Origin: Pinibacter soli | Lineage (GTDB): Bacteria; Bacteroidota; Bacteroidia; Chitinophagales; Chitinophagaceae | Direction of reading: 5' to 3' | NCBI RefSeq assembly: GCF_029961145.1 | Contig: NZ_JASBRG010000002.1 | Location: 1 to 64,000, forward strand | DNA: 64,000 nt | Shown: positions 25,965 through 34,742 of the stretch, in pieces | Layout: each line of letters opens with the position of its first letter | Position numbering within the stretch: the first letter of the stretch is position 1 | Notes under the pieces: generated by a model | The model's input: the letters and a program-made list of their open reading frames with translations, nothing else | The model's database searches: none | Told to the model about the DNA's origin: nothing | Position numbers and translations under genes: made by a program

Positions 25965-26654
25965 TTATTCAACTTCTCTACTCATCTTCTTCAATCCTGC
26001 ATACAACAAGCTGAGGAAAATGCTCCAGCCGGCAACCATTAGCCACACCTCCTTATTCTGTACCGGATGATAAATGATGCGATATATGTCGCGAATCAAT
26101 TCAAATGGATTTGATATGATATCCCAACTGTTGTAACGCCAGTATCTCCCAATGTAAATGCCAAGAGCATTGAGGAACATTATAGGATAAATAAGCACCC
26201 AATCGTTCTTTACTGACCACAGCACATTGATCATCTTTTCAATGTGTCTGATAGATAGAATGCCAAGCAGCAAACCGTTCCACGCGAAAGACATGATTAG
26301 CAAAAGGTCGAACCACAGGGGTGTAGCGTGCCATTCACTTAAATGAAAAAGATCTGTGATGATGTAAAATGAATTAGGAACAAAGAGCAGCCACACGACA
26401 AACAGCACGCTGAACAGCCATTTGTTTTGTATGTGCACAAAATTCCTGGTCATTAATCGCGACATAAAAAACGGAACGAACGCCAGCAACAAATTCCAGC
26501 ACAAAGACAAAAAGGTTATTTTACCTGTATGTAAAACCCTCACCACGGAAAGAAAAATACTGAAGCAGCAACTGGTAAATAAAACTTTTTCTGCTTCATT
26601 TTTTATACTGCAAATGCGCTGAATATTTCTTGATAAATAAAGTATGCGTGTCAT
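25965..26654 (-). CDS. DUF1361 family membrane protein
   Basis: A 229-residue integral membrane protein with about seven hydrophobic helices. The conserved core is FVPNSFYIITDLFHLSEW followed by PLWFDLLLIMSFAWNGLLLG and GIYIGRYWRYNSWDI, characteristic of DUF1361. Function unknown. Its ATG overlaps the stop of the diacylglycerol kinase gene by 4 bp, so the two are translationally coupled. Confidence 0.82.
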   Translation of the reverse strand: MTRILYLSRNIQRICSIKNEAEKVLFTSCCFSIFLSVVRVLHTGKITFLSLCWNLLLAFVPFFMSRLMTRNFVHIQNKWLFSVLFVVWLLFVPNSFYIITDLFHLSEWHATPLWFDLLLIMSFAWNGLLLGILSIRHIEKMINVLWSVKNDWVLIYPIMFLNALGIYIGRYWRYNSWDIISNPFELIRDIYRIIYHPVQNKEVWLMVAGWSIFLSLLYAGLKKMSREVE

Positions 26655-27031
26655 AAAAATTTGGGAATAAAAATGATTAAAGCAATGATGAATGAAATGA
26701 CAGCAGCAATCAGCACGGCACCGGCGGCCATGTCTTTTATAAGTTTTACATTAAGGTGCATATCGGGATGCAGGTGATCCATTATTTTTTCAATGGCAGT
26801 GTTAATGAGCTCCATCGTCCACACAAAACCAATGCACAGTAAAATGGCGATCCATTCCGCGGCAGCAATTTTCATGTAAAGAGAAAAAGCAACAACAGCT
26901 ATTGTGGCAATAAAATGAAGCCATGCATTGTGTTCATATTTTACAAATTTCACAATGCCATTGAAAGCATAGGTGAATGCTTTACATCTATCGGCTATTG
27001 AAAATGGTTTGCTTTGCATTTGGAAAGTCAT
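26651..27031 (-). CDS. Diacylglycerol/undecaprenol kinase family protein (DgkA-like)
   Basis: A 126-residue, three-helix membrane kinase. The family signature ELINTAIEKIMDHL (Glu-Asn-Thr-Ala-Ile-Glu type) lies near residue 75, and KYEHNAWLHF near residue 35 is also typical. Homologues phosphorylate diacylglycerol or undecaprenol. It overlaps both neighbours by 4 bp, placing it in a tight three-gene operon with the upstream membrane protein and DUF1361. Which lipid it uses cannot be told from the sequence. Confidence 0.88.
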   Translation of the reverse strand: MTFQMQSKPFSIADRCKAFTYAFNGIVKFVKYEHNAWLHFIATIAVVAFSLYMKIAAAEWIAILLCIGFVWTMELINTAIEKIMDHLHPDMHLNVKLIKDMAAGAVLIAAVISFIIALIIFIPKFL

Positions 27032-28140
27032 TTAGTTGTACAATTGCTTAAGTTGTTAATTTGTTGCCTGTCTGAAATACTTAGGTATTGTTTCGCAATT
27101 CTATTCTCCGGGTTTCTGTCTAATGTGTAAAGGGTTAAAAGGAATAGCCATTCAAGGGGCTTCATCAAAAAGTAAATAACGTCCGACACAACCTTGATAT
27201 TAAAGACGCCATAATAGCGATGAATAAAATTCCCAACTTTGTTGTATTGTCCGCTAATCAACTTATGAGCACGGGGAGCCTTTTCCTGTAGCAATTCTTC
27301 AAAGGCATTAGATACCAGTAATTGTCTGTTGCAAATAATAAGCCCGCCGTGTCTCACGCCGAACCTTTGAGGTTTTACCACCTTCTTATGGCCCTTAGCT
27401 GCAACGGAACAAAGATAATGACCGCCGCACTCAACATTGGCGCATTTGTAATCCCACTCGGAAAAGCCATGCTTATAGGTATCCGTGAAGGCCCTAACCA
27501 GTGAGTCCGGCTTCTGCCCTGCCAGCAAAAGTATTAATACAAGGATCGTTAAAATTGGTAAACATAGAATGAGGATGATTGGATATTTTAAAAAAGGCTG
27601 GAGGGTTAAGATTTGCCACGCTATGCGTTCAAACTTATTCTTTGTATTCGATTTAAGCTCCTGCGATTGCTCAATGAAAAGGCGATGATTCTTTACAAGC
27701 ATCAACAATGCTAAAAGTATAATCGGCACATTTCCTGCCAAGGCCATCCAGAATTCTTCTGTATGAAATGCAATAACAACATTTAATACGATACCAATAA
27801 ATAAAAAAGCGTTTGTCATTATTTCAACTACAGGAGTCGCAATTCGCACGCGATAGGCTGAATAAAAATACGCGGTCAAACAAAATACCATTACAACCGC
27901 CACACTTAACTGGTGGTCAGGCGAAAAAACCGCACTGTCGCCACAACAGTCATTAAGACTTCCAAACCCTGCATACATTAGCGGTAAAACACCAAGCGAA
28001 AGAACTTCAACTATTCGCATTAAATTCCTGTTTACTACCCTGTTTCCAGTACGTAAAAAACCAATAAAATCAATTACCACAGCAAGTCCCGGCAATCCGA
28101 AGGTACTCAGAAGGATTACAAAAAAACCAAATGCTCCCAT
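27028..28140 (-). CDS. Polytopic membrane protein, probably DUF6688 family
   Basis: A 370-residue protein with four hydrophobic segments in the first 150 residues and another near 195-215. A soluble domain follows: YLCSVAAKGHKKVVKPQRFG, GLIICNRQLLVSNAFEELLQ and KAPRAHKLISGQYN. The soluble part looks like the DUF6688 family, which I recall only by pattern. Cysteines in KCANVECGGHYLC could bind metal. It is the first gene of the overlapping operon with dgkA and DUF1361. Function unknown. Confidence 0.65.
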   Translation of the reverse strand: MGAFGFFVILLSTFGLPGLAVVIDFIGFLRTGNRVVNRNLMRIVEVLSLGVLPLMYAGFGSLNDCCGDSAVFSPDHQLSVAVVMVFCLTAYFYSAYRVRIATPVVEIMTNAFLFIGIVLNVVIAFHTEEFWMALAGNVPIILLALLMLVKNHRLFIEQSQELKSNTKNKFERIAWQILTLQPFLKYPIILILCLPILTILVLILLLAGQKPDSLVRAFTDTYKHGFSEWDYKCANVECGGHYLCSVAAKGHKKVVKPQRFGVRHGGLIICNRQLLVSNAFEELLQEKAPRAHKLISGQYNKVGNFIHRYYGVFNIKVVSDVIYFLMKPLEWLFLLTLYTLDRNPENRIAKQYLSISDRQQINNLSNCTTK

Positions 28141-28193
28141 ACAGGTTATTATTTATTGAGGGTTAGTGATCGATAGCAATTGTTCCATTCGTT

Positions 28194-29711
28194 TTATTTC
28201 GCAGCGGTTTTATTAGCATTCGAAAAATATTTTTTCACCTTGCTATCCGCATAGTTCCACGATAGCCATGAATATTGCTCCTGGTCTTTCAAATATCTTT
28301 TTACTCGCTCATCAATGTTCTCCTCCCGCGTGGGATCGCTGGCGACGAAAACCTCTTTGTTTTCATATAACACAGGCAAAGTTCGATCCGATAAACCAAG
28401 CAGAAAATCAGTATCCAATAACGCGATCTCATTTCTGTGGGCAAGATTGTATCTCACCATCGTTACGTCCCAATTAACCCATGTTGCTACAACCAATAGA
28501 AACACTGCTGCCCAGGCATTTACCCTGAATAAAAAGTAACTTGTTTTCGTAGCATACACTTTTATAAACACGGTAATCAACCCTACTAATACCATCAACA
28601 AAAAGAACAAGACGCCTATTCTTTTATACGCCAATCCATAATGCTGGATATAATAATAATCGCGCAGTAATACCGATAATACAAGAAACGCGTTTTGGAA
28701 TATCCACAGGTAAGTTCCATATTTCAACCATTTATTTTTTTTGTAAAAATTCAAATTGCCTTTAAAGAAAAACAGCATTACTGCCATTGCAAGAATAATG
28801 GAAACTATAAGCAATCCTGTGCCTTCATGCACCAGTTTGTACAAAGGTTTGTCGGGACTAAACTCAAAGTTCATCCACACATAATTTATGTCAATGCAGT
28901 TAACGAAAAACAACAAGGCATTTAATAACACCAGACTTATCACGCCGGTCAGGTTTTCATTCTTCAACCCGATAATAGAAAAATCCTTTACCTGCATAGG
29001 TTGCATCATGAATTTTCTCTGCACCGTCTTTTTTCTTCTTACCAATTCATCGCTGTGGGCGATATCGGTTACGCTGAAGTAATTGATTCTGGTTTTCGCC
29101 AATAAAGAGCCAATGATGTAGAATCCAAAAAGCGTAAAGAATATTCTCTCCGGTTTGAACACGAAAAAGAAGCGCTTAAAATTTATCTCCAGCCAGTTGG
29201 CTATGTTGCCCACAATGCTTGCAAATACACTGTTTGCGCCGGCATAAATAATGAAGAACACAAAAGCGATTGCCACGGGAATAATTGAAAACTTTACATA
29301 CTTCGCCCAATTTGATTTGCGCTTCTTTTTTCCGCTAAGTGCGCCACTTACGGTTTCCGCAAGGTTGCCAATAAACAAAAAGAAATTCAGAAAAACAGAA
29401 CCACCTGCATACCACGCCGAACGATGCGTATATTCAGCAAACCCAACAGTTAAGAGAAGCGTGCAGATGAATGCATACTTCGTAAGCACCGTGTTATGCA
29501 ATAAAAGAGTGCCAAGGCAAACCACATTAGCCACCAATAACCAGCGTACAATCACATTTGCCCTGGCGGAAGGGTACAGATAAAACAAAGCCGAAATAAC
29601 AAAAGCATCAAAGAAGACGGTATTGAGTGCCATTAGTTCGCGATAAAAAAGAATATTGAATAGAAAAGCTCCTATTACATATAAGGTCAATTTTCGTAGC
29701 TGTTCGTTCAT
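28194..29711 (-). CDS. DUF4153/DUF4173 family membrane protein
   Basis: A 505-residue polytopic inner-membrane protein with about a dozen hydrophobic segments. Recognisable features are ALNTVFFDAFVISALFYLYP at the N terminus, YAGANSVFASIVGN, and the C-terminal soluble tail DTDFLLGLSDRTLPVLYENKE with RVKRYLKDQEQYSWLSWNY. These fit the DUF4153/DUF4173 group. Function is unknown. An ACTTTG-N5-CAAAGT site lies 29 nt upstream of the ATG, and the adjacent small winged-helix regulator is the obvious candidate to bind it. Confidence 0.82.
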   Translation of the reverse strand: MNEQLRKLTLYVIGAFLFNILFYRELMALNTVFFDAFVISALFYLYPSARANVIVRWLLVANVVCLGTLLLHNTVLTKYAFICTLLLTVGFAEYTHRSAWYAGGSVFLNFFLFIGNLAETVSGALSGKKKRKSNWAKYVKFSIIPVAIAFVFFIIYAGANSVFASIVGNIANWLEINFKRFFFVFKPERIFFTLFGFYIIGSLLAKTRINYFSVTDIAHSDELVRRKKTVQRKFMMQPMQVKDFSIIGLKNENLTGVISLVLLNALLFFVNCIDINYVWMNFEFSPDKPLYKLVHEGTGLLIVSIILAMAVMLFFFKGNLNFYKKNKWLKYGTYLWIFQNAFLVLSVLLRDYYYIQHYGLAYKRIGVLFFLLMVLVGLITVFIKVYATKTSYFLFRVNAWAAVFLLVVATWVNWDVTMVRYNLAHRNEIALLDTDFLLGLSDRTLPVLYENKEVFVASDPTREENIDERVKRYLKDQEQYSWLSWNYADSKVKKYFSNANKTAAK

Positions 29712-29739
29712 GAGATTTGTTGTTTGTTATATTAAAAGC

Positions 29740-29756
29740 ACTTTGAGTTACAAAGT
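29740..29756. promoter_or_regulatory. Operator-like inverted repeat B (ACTTTG-N5-CAAAGT)
   Basis: Perfect 6+6 inverted repeat with spacer AGTTA, between the regulator gene's stop and the DUF4153 ATG. The flanks (AAAAG before, ATGTA after) also match those of site A at 30794. Confidence 0.65.
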
Positions 29757-29772
29757 CCATGTACAAAAAAAA

Positions 29773-30072
29773 TCACCCTAAGGATTTAATCATTTTTTCC
29801 AAGGCCTCCAAATGCTGTTTGAATGCTTTTTCACCAACCTTGGTGATGGAATAAGTTGTGTTTGTTTTACGCCCTATAAAACCTTTCTGCACTTTTATGT
29901 AGGTATTTTCCTCCAGCGTTTTCATGTGTGAAGCAAGATTACCATCTGTTACGCCGATCAATTCTTTAAGCTCATTAAAATTCACCTCCTCATTCACCAT
30001 CAGGGCACTCATTATGCCAAGGCGAACACGGCTGTCAAACACTTTATTTAAATTCTCAATCGGATTTTTCAT
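29773..30072 (-). CDS. Winged-helix transcriptional regulator (HTH_34 type)
   Basis: A 99-residue winged-helix protein: DSRVRLGIMSALMVNEEVNF, recognition-helix region TDGNLASHMKTLEEN, and wing GFIGRKTNTTYSITKVGEKA. It fits the small MarR/ArsR-like single-domain regulators (HTH_34). No ligand domain or cysteine pair is present. It sits between two membrane-protein genes that each carry an ACTTTG-N5-CAAAGT site just upstream, so it probably represses or activates both. Its own upstream region lacks that site. Confidence 0.9.
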   Translation of the reverse strand: MKNPIENLNKVFDSRVRLGIMSALMVNEEVNFNELKELIGVTDGNLASHMKTLEENTYIKVQKGFIGRKTNTTYSITKVGEKAFKQHLEALEKMIKSLG

Positions 30073-30161
30073 GTTACGTTTTGAGTTATGAGTAATGAGC
30101 TATGAGTTTTTACCCGTAACGCCATGCCCCAAACTGTTCTTCATCATTTTCAATTTTCAAA

Positions 30162-30785
30162 TTATTCCCTTTCGTATTTCCACCACATCACCAATCCATA
30201 CACAATGTGCAAGATACCAAAACCTATCGTCCACAAAATAAGTCCAGAATGCAATAACCAGCAATTGATCATGCCGAGCAATATTTGTGCATATCCCAAA
30301 TACCTGATCTCACCAATTGTGTACTTGCTTCCGTTCACAAGCGCCACACCATAAAAGAGCAAGCAAGTGGGGGCAATCAAAGTGTAAAAACCAAGGTCAA
30401 TCATTTTTAAGATCAACACACCTCCTGCAACCATAGGCAAAAGAGTGTTCCAAACCAATCTGCGGGCACTTGTTCCCCAAATCGCAACACCAGTTTTTTT
30501 GCTTCGTATATAGGTGAAAGTGAAAGCCAGTATTAATGCAGCCGCCAAAACGGCAAGAGCTATTAAAAACAAATTATACTCCAGACTTTTTACAGAATAA
30601 TATCTGCTTTCAACATCCAGTTTTAAAAATGAATTCAACTTTTCATGTGCCAGCCATGCGCCTATCAGCGCACAAACCCCGGCGCCCACACCACTCCATC
30701 CGCTCAGGCTTATGAAGCGGCTTGAGCGCTCCATCATCTTTTTAATGTCCTGTAAAGTATCTAAAGGCTTAGATGAAGTATCCAT
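30162..30785 (-). CDS. Conserved membrane protein, unknown function
   Basis: A 207-residue protein when started at the ATG at 30785 (MDTSSKPLDTLQDIKKMMERSS). An upstream in-frame start at 30914 would add 43 residues and would bury the operator and promoter in the gene, so it is less likely. It has about six hydrophobic segments (GVGAGVCALIGAWLA, FLIALAVLAAALILAFTFTY, LILKMIDLGFYTLIAPTCLL, ILWTIGFGILHIVYGLVMWW). It is 89 bp upstream of the regulator gene on the same strand, forming a trio with the DUF4153 gene. No named domain. Confidence 0.75.
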   Translation of the reverse strand: MDTSSKPLDTLQDIKKMMERSSRFISLSGWSGVGAGVCALIGAWLAHEKLNSFLKLDVESRYYSVKSLEYNLFLIALAVLAAALILAFTFTYIRSKKTGVAIWGTSARRLVWNTLLPMVAGGVLILKMIDLGFYTLIAPTCLLFYGVALVNGSKYTIGEIRYLGYAQILLGMINCWLLHSGLILWTIGFGILHIVYGLVMWWKYERE

Positions 30786-30793
30786 ATAAAAGT

Positions 30794-30810
30794 ACTTTGA
30801 AAAACAAAGT
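30794..30810. promoter_or_regulatory. Operator-like inverted repeat A (ACTTTG-N5-CAAAGT)
   Basis: Perfect 6+6 inverted repeat with an A5 spacer, 8 nt upstream of the membrane protein ATG at 30785 and therefore within its likely promoter. Twin of site B at 29740. Confidence 0.65.
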
Positions 30811-31037
30811 AATGTAAAAAAAGCGAACACTCCAAACGTTTTAACGTTTTGTTGCTTGCGAATCAATGCTGCTTGCCCGGTAATTAATAATAAAATCACT
30901 GCCGATTTGAACAAATGATTGACTGATTTTGTAGTTTATTCAACTATCTAAACACTCATTTATTCTGGTAAGCCGTTATTCACTTAGAATCACTCAGTTA
31001 TTCAATAATTCAGTAATTCAGTTATTATTTTCTGGCG

Positions 31038-31045
31038 TACTTTTG
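31038..31045 (+). promoter_or_regulatory. Candidate -7 box (TACTTTTG) of the DUF5686 gene
   Basis: Perfect TAnnTTTG match only 3 nt before the ATG at 31049. Confidence 0.45.
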
Positions 31046-31048
31046 AGG

Positions 31049-33568
31049 ATGCATCGTCCTTTGAAAAGTATAATTATTTCAACCCTTCTTTTGATCGTAT
31101 CATGTACTAGTGCTTTGATAGGCTTTTCCCAGTCGAAAGTTATAAAGGGTTATATCAAAGATGGCTTGAGCGATGAGCGTATTCCTTTTGCCTCAATTGA
31201 TTTCATTAATGCCAAATCAGGTAAATTAAGCGACTCTTCCGGTTCCTTTACTTTCTATTTTGATTCCTGGCCAACCGATACGCTGGAAGTAACTTATGTT
31301 GGCTATAAAGACTATAAACTTTTTTTAAGCCACGAATACATTCATCAAAATGCAACAGGCGACACTCTTTTTCTTGTAATACCGCTAGATCGTGGTAAAT
31401 ACGAAACTGCCGTTGTGGTAAAAAGAAAAATAGACCGCGGATTACTAATGTGGAAGCGGATAGTAAAACGAAAACCGTATAACGACCGCTACAGATTCGA
31501 CAACTATTCCTACGAATTGTACAACAAACTGGAACTGGATTTTAATCGTATCAACAAAGAAAGACTAAAAGAAATAAAACTGCTCAGGCCTTTCGGCTTC
31601 ATTCTTGAAAATGCAGACACATCTAACGGTACAACTTTTCTCCCGGTATTTTTAACTGAAACTATTTCGGATTACTACGCCCAAAAAAGTCCTTTTAAAA
31701 GCCGTGAGATTATCAAAGCAAGCAAAACGCTGGGTGTAAAAAATGAAAGCATTACAAAGTTCCTGGGTGGTACCGATCAAAACGTGAATATCTATGCAAA
31801 CTTTATCCCGGTTTTCGACAAACAATTTGTAAGCCCGCTTTCAGACAATGGTGATGCTTATTACCGCTATAGAGTTTTGGATACGCAATATGTAAACAAG
31901 CGCCGTTTAATACACCTTTCATTCGCACCAAAGCGTCGGGGTGAAAATACGTTTGAAGGTGATTGCTGGGTACATGATACTACGTTTGCTATTCAAAAGA
32001 TGAATCTGTTTTTATCCAAAGATGCGAACATCAACTTCGTTGAAAAGCTAAGTCTTATCCAGGAGTATTCCATGGTCAATGATTCGTCGTGGTTTATTTC
32101 AAAAGATAAGTTTGTAGTGGACATTGCTCCTATAGGCAAAACAAGATTCGGGGTTATAGGAAGAAAAACGACCACCTACCGGAATCCGCAATTTGATCTT
32201 CCGACCATTTCGGACGCGATCAACCATAACAAGATAAAACAGGAAGTCGTAATTGAGCCTGATGCCCGCGACCAGGCAGATTCATTCTGGAAAGCCAACA
32301 GGCATGAGGAACTGAATAAGAATGAAAAAGCGATCTATTCAATGATCGATACGCTGCAAAAAATGCCACTGTTCCAAAAGTACACAAACACCATTTCTTT
32401 CCTTGCAACAGGTTATAAAAGTATTGGTAACTGGGATATCGGGCCGTGGTATAATTGGTTTACATACAACAGCCTTGAAGGTTTCCGCACACGTTTTGAT
32501 ATCAGCACGAATTATGGATTCAATAAAAATCTTTTACTGCACGGTTATCTTGCTTATGGTTGGTCGGATCATCAGTTCAAGTATAAGGCCGATGCCATGT
32601 ATATCTTCAAACGTAATCCGCGATTAAGTGTTTATGGTTCGTATACAAAAGATCTTGAAAATGGTCAGATCAATTACGGCGAAATTAGTCCGGATAACAT
32701 TTTTGCCATTGCTATACGCAAGCCGGGCGTTCCGCTAAAGTTCATGAAAGTGGAAGAATACAGGCTTGAAATGTTCAAGGAATGGACCAGTGGTTTCTCT
32801 ATAACGCCTGCGCTTATACGCAAAAGGTTTGATCCGGTTCAAAATCTTCCGCCCAAAAGCCTGTACGATGATGGTTCGGGAAATTCACTGAACAATTTCG
32901 AAGCATCCATCATGTTCCGCTTTGCTTACCTCGAAAAGTTTTTGGAGAGCCATTTCTATCGGGTAAGCATGGGAAGCCCTTACCCTATTATTGAGTTTAA
33001 ATATTCTAAGGGTATCTCGGGCGTTTTTGGCAGCAACTACGATTATCACAAGTTGTTTGGAAGCGTTTATGATTATATAAAAATTCCGCCCTACGGTAGC
33101 ATTTATTATAATTTCTTCGGCGGCCGTACCTATGGCACGTTGCCTTACATGCTGCTGGATGTAGTGCCGGGAAATGAAATTTATTATTACAACAAATTTG
33201 CGTTCAGTTTAATGAACCGTTTCCAATACATAACGGATCGCTATGTGGGTGTTATTTTCGAACACAATTTCGGAAACGGCTTGTTCAGGTTTATCCCTTT
33301 AACACGAAGACTTAAGTTCAGGCAGTTTTATAACTTTAAAATGATCAATGGAAACCTGAGCAAAGAAAACTACGACCTGAACTTTAACAACAGCTACAAT
33401 AGTTTCCAAACCCTTGGCGGCAAAACCTACATGGAGATCGGAACAGGGGTTGATAATATTTTTAAATTCTTCCGTCTTGATTTTGTGTGGCGAGTATTGC
33501 CAACGCCTTTACCGGAAAACCATATTGAAAGATTTGGAGTGTTTGGAAGCTTCAGGTTAGGCTTCTAG
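31049..33568 (+). CDS. DUF5686 family outer-membrane protein with carboxypeptidase-like regulatory domain
   Basis: An 839-residue exported protein. Signal peptide near residues 5-30, then a CarbopepD_reg_2-type beta-sandwich (about 30-115; IKGYIKDGLSDERIPFASIDF, DTLEVTYVGYKDYKLFL) and a long DUF5686 region. The C-terminal half shows the alternating pattern and aromatic strand ends of a beta barrel, finishing RFGVFGSFRLGF with a terminal Phe as in outer-membrane proteins. It lacks a TonB plug, so it is not a SusC-type receptor. Common in Bacteroidota; role unknown. Divergent from the 207-residue membrane protein gene. Confidence 0.85.
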   Translation: MHRPLKSIIISTLLLIVSCTSALIGFSQSKVIKGYIKDGLSDERIPFASIDFINAKSGKLSDSSGSFTFYFDSWPTDTLEVTYVGYKDYKLFLSHEYIHQNATGDTLFLVIPLDRGKYETAVVVKRKIDRGLLMWKRIVKRKPYNDRYRFDNYSYELYNKLELDFNRINKERLKEIKLLRPFGFILENADTSNGTTFLPVFLTETISDYYAQKSPFKSREIIKASKTLGVKNESITKFLGGTDQNVNIYANFIPVFDKQFVSPLSDNGDAYYRYRVLDTQYVNKRRLIHLSFAPKRRGENTFEGDCWVHDTTFAIQKMNLFLSKDANINFVEKLSLIQEYSMVNDSSWFISKDKFVVDIAPIGKTRFGVIGRKTTTYRNPQFDLPTISDAINHNKIKQEVVIEPDARDQADSFWKANRHEELNKNEKAIYSMIDTLQKMPLFQKYTNTISFLATGYKSIGNWDIGPWYNWFTYNSLEGFRTRFDISTNYGFNKNLLLHGYLAYGWSDHQFKYKADAMYIFKRNPRLSVYGSYTKDLENGQINYGEISPDNIFAIAIRKPGVPLKFMKVEEYRLEMFKEWTSGFSITPALIRKRFDPVQNLPPKSLYDDGSGNSLNNFEASIMFRFAYLEKFLESHFYRVSMGSPYPIIEFKYSKGISGVFGSNYDYHKLFGSVYDYIKIPPYGSIYYNFFGGRTYGTLPYMLLDVVPGNEIYYYNKFAFSLMNRFQYITDRYVGVIFEHNFGNGLFRFIPLTRRLKFRQFYNFKMINGNLSKENYDLNFNNSYNSFQTLGGKTYMEIGTGVDNIFKFFRLDFVWRVLPTPLPENHIERFGVFGSFRLGF

Positions 33569-33571
33569 TGA

Positions 33572-33768
33572 TTGACCGAATAACTGAATAACTGAAGTGA
33601 TCGCTCTGCAAGGCTTGTAGCCTTGCAGTTTTATTTTATTGCCTCCCGCAATACTGTTATCGTCAAAGACGATAGAATTGTGCTGCAAGGTTACAAGCCT
33701 TGCAGAGCGGAATGCAAAATTGAACTTGAACATTTCAGTTATTCAGTTAATCAGTTATTCGGTTATTG
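33572..33768. repeat. Inverted word-repeat (ACTGAATA family) framing the structured element
   Basis: GACCGAATAACTGAATAACTGAA at 33573-33596 faces TTCAGTTATTCAGTTAATCA and TTATTCGGTTATTG at about 33736-33768. The arms enclose structured-element copy 1. Confidence 0.7.
33602..33709. repeat. Structured repeat element, copy 1 (108 bp)
   Basis: Terminal inverted repeats CGCTCTGCAAGG / CCTTGCAGAGCG enclose three further hairpins: CAAGGC-TTGTA-GCCTTG, TTGC-CTCCC-GCAA and ATCGTC-AAA-GACGAT. A second copy at 36549-36646 is about 92% identical over the aligned bases. In copy 2 the middle hairpin loops change while the stems are preserved. No coding capacity. It looks like a small non-autonomous dispersed element or a structured RNA/DNA module. 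Confidence 0.8.
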
Positions 33769-33786
33769 TCTCTCGGAAAAACAAAA

Positions 33787-33812
33787 GAGCTCAGGCGTTT
33801 CCACCTAAGCTC
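33787..33812 (-). terminator. Terminator after the coiled-coil gene
   Basis: GAGCTCAGG / CCTAAGCTC stem (one mismatch) with an 8-nt loop, followed by TTTTGTTTTT on the minus strand. Confidence 0.75.
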
Positions 33813-33848
33813 TCCATTTAAGCAAGTAGTTTCCTTTTTATACAAACT

Positions 33849-34589
33849 TTAAGGCGTTGTAGTCTCTTCATGCAGTGCAGCGGAAGTATCGCCCAATTGA
33901 CGAATGTCATTATTAAGATCTTCGAGTAAAGTAATTTTTCTCATCAGTTGCTGGCGCTGAAAATTAAAAGCGTGAAGTTTGGTTTCTTTGTCTGCAACCA
34001 GTTGCAATAGTTGCTGATTTTCGTTATGCAAAGATTCCAGCTTCACCTGCAAAGCATCAAGATTAACAGTCCCGGCATTTAGTTTTACCGCAGATTCAGC
34101 TTCAGGCTCGGCCGTAGATTTTGATTTTCTTTTGCGAAGCTTTTCGATCTGTTCTTTTAGCAGCGCAACTTCGAGATCTTTCTCCTTTATTACTTCGATA
34201 GCTTCCTGCAATTGGGCAGCAGCATTCTCGGCAAATTGTAATCTCGCCTTCTCTTTATGAAGTTTCAGATTTTCGAGCTGGGTGGTTTCCAGCTCCACCT
34301 GTGCGTTGTCCAATTCTCTTACAGAGGTTTCAAGTCTTTCTTCCAGATTCTGATATTTCTTCTGTTGTTTCTCAGACTCATCGAAGTACTTCAGCTTCCA
34401 CTCATCTGCCTCTGTTAAGGCATAAGGAGATTTATTCTTTTTAGGAAGAACATTATTTCGTCTTGATACAATAAAGAAATGGATGCAAAAGCCGAGAAGT
34501 ACGGCGCATAGTTGGAAAAATATCATTTCCAACAATCCAATTGAAAGATGAATGGTAAGTAACATTGTTAACATAGTGTTCATACTCAC
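33849..34589 (-). CDS. Membrane-anchored coiled-coil protein
   Basis: A 246-residue protein with one or two N-terminal hydrophobic segments (LTMLLTIHLSIGLLEM and FFQLCAVLLGFCIHFFIV, residues 7-40). A long heptad-rich coiled coil follows, roughly residues 65-150 and 175-230, interrupted by a basic/acidic linker (KLRKRKSKSTAEPEAESA). No enzymatic motif. It lies downstream of pyrH on the same strand, where frr is usually found, but shows no similarity to ribosome recycling factor. Function unknown. Confidence 0.72.
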   Translation of the reverse strand: MSMNTMLTMLLTIHLSIGLLEMIFFQLCAVLLGFCIHFFIVSRRNNVLPKKNKSPYALTEADEWKLKYFDESEKQQKKYQNLEERLETSVRELDNAQVELETTQLENLKLHKEKARLQFAENAAAQLQEAIEVIKEKDLEVALLKEQIEKLRKRKSKSTAEPEAESAVKLNAGTVNLDALQVKLESLHNENQQLLQLVADKETKLHAFNFQRQQLMRKITLLEDLNNDIRQLGDTSAALHEETTTP

Positions 34590-34663
34590 GGAAATTTTAA
34601 ATACCGTTTGGCATAAAAAATTGAATTCGATCTTTCAAAGGATTCCAGGGATTAGTGTATAAA

Positions 34664-34685
34664 AAAACCACCTTAAGGTGGTTTT
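34664..34685 (-). terminator. Rho-independent terminator after pyrH
   Basis: Perfect AAAACCACC / GGTGGTTTT stem with a TTAA loop. The minus strand continues with extra T residues. Separates pyrH from the coiled-coil gene. Confidence 0.85.
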
Positions 34686-34742
34686 CGTATGCGTAAAAAT
34701 AAGTCGCAGCTTGCATATTAGCAAGTGGTATGGGCAAATTCT

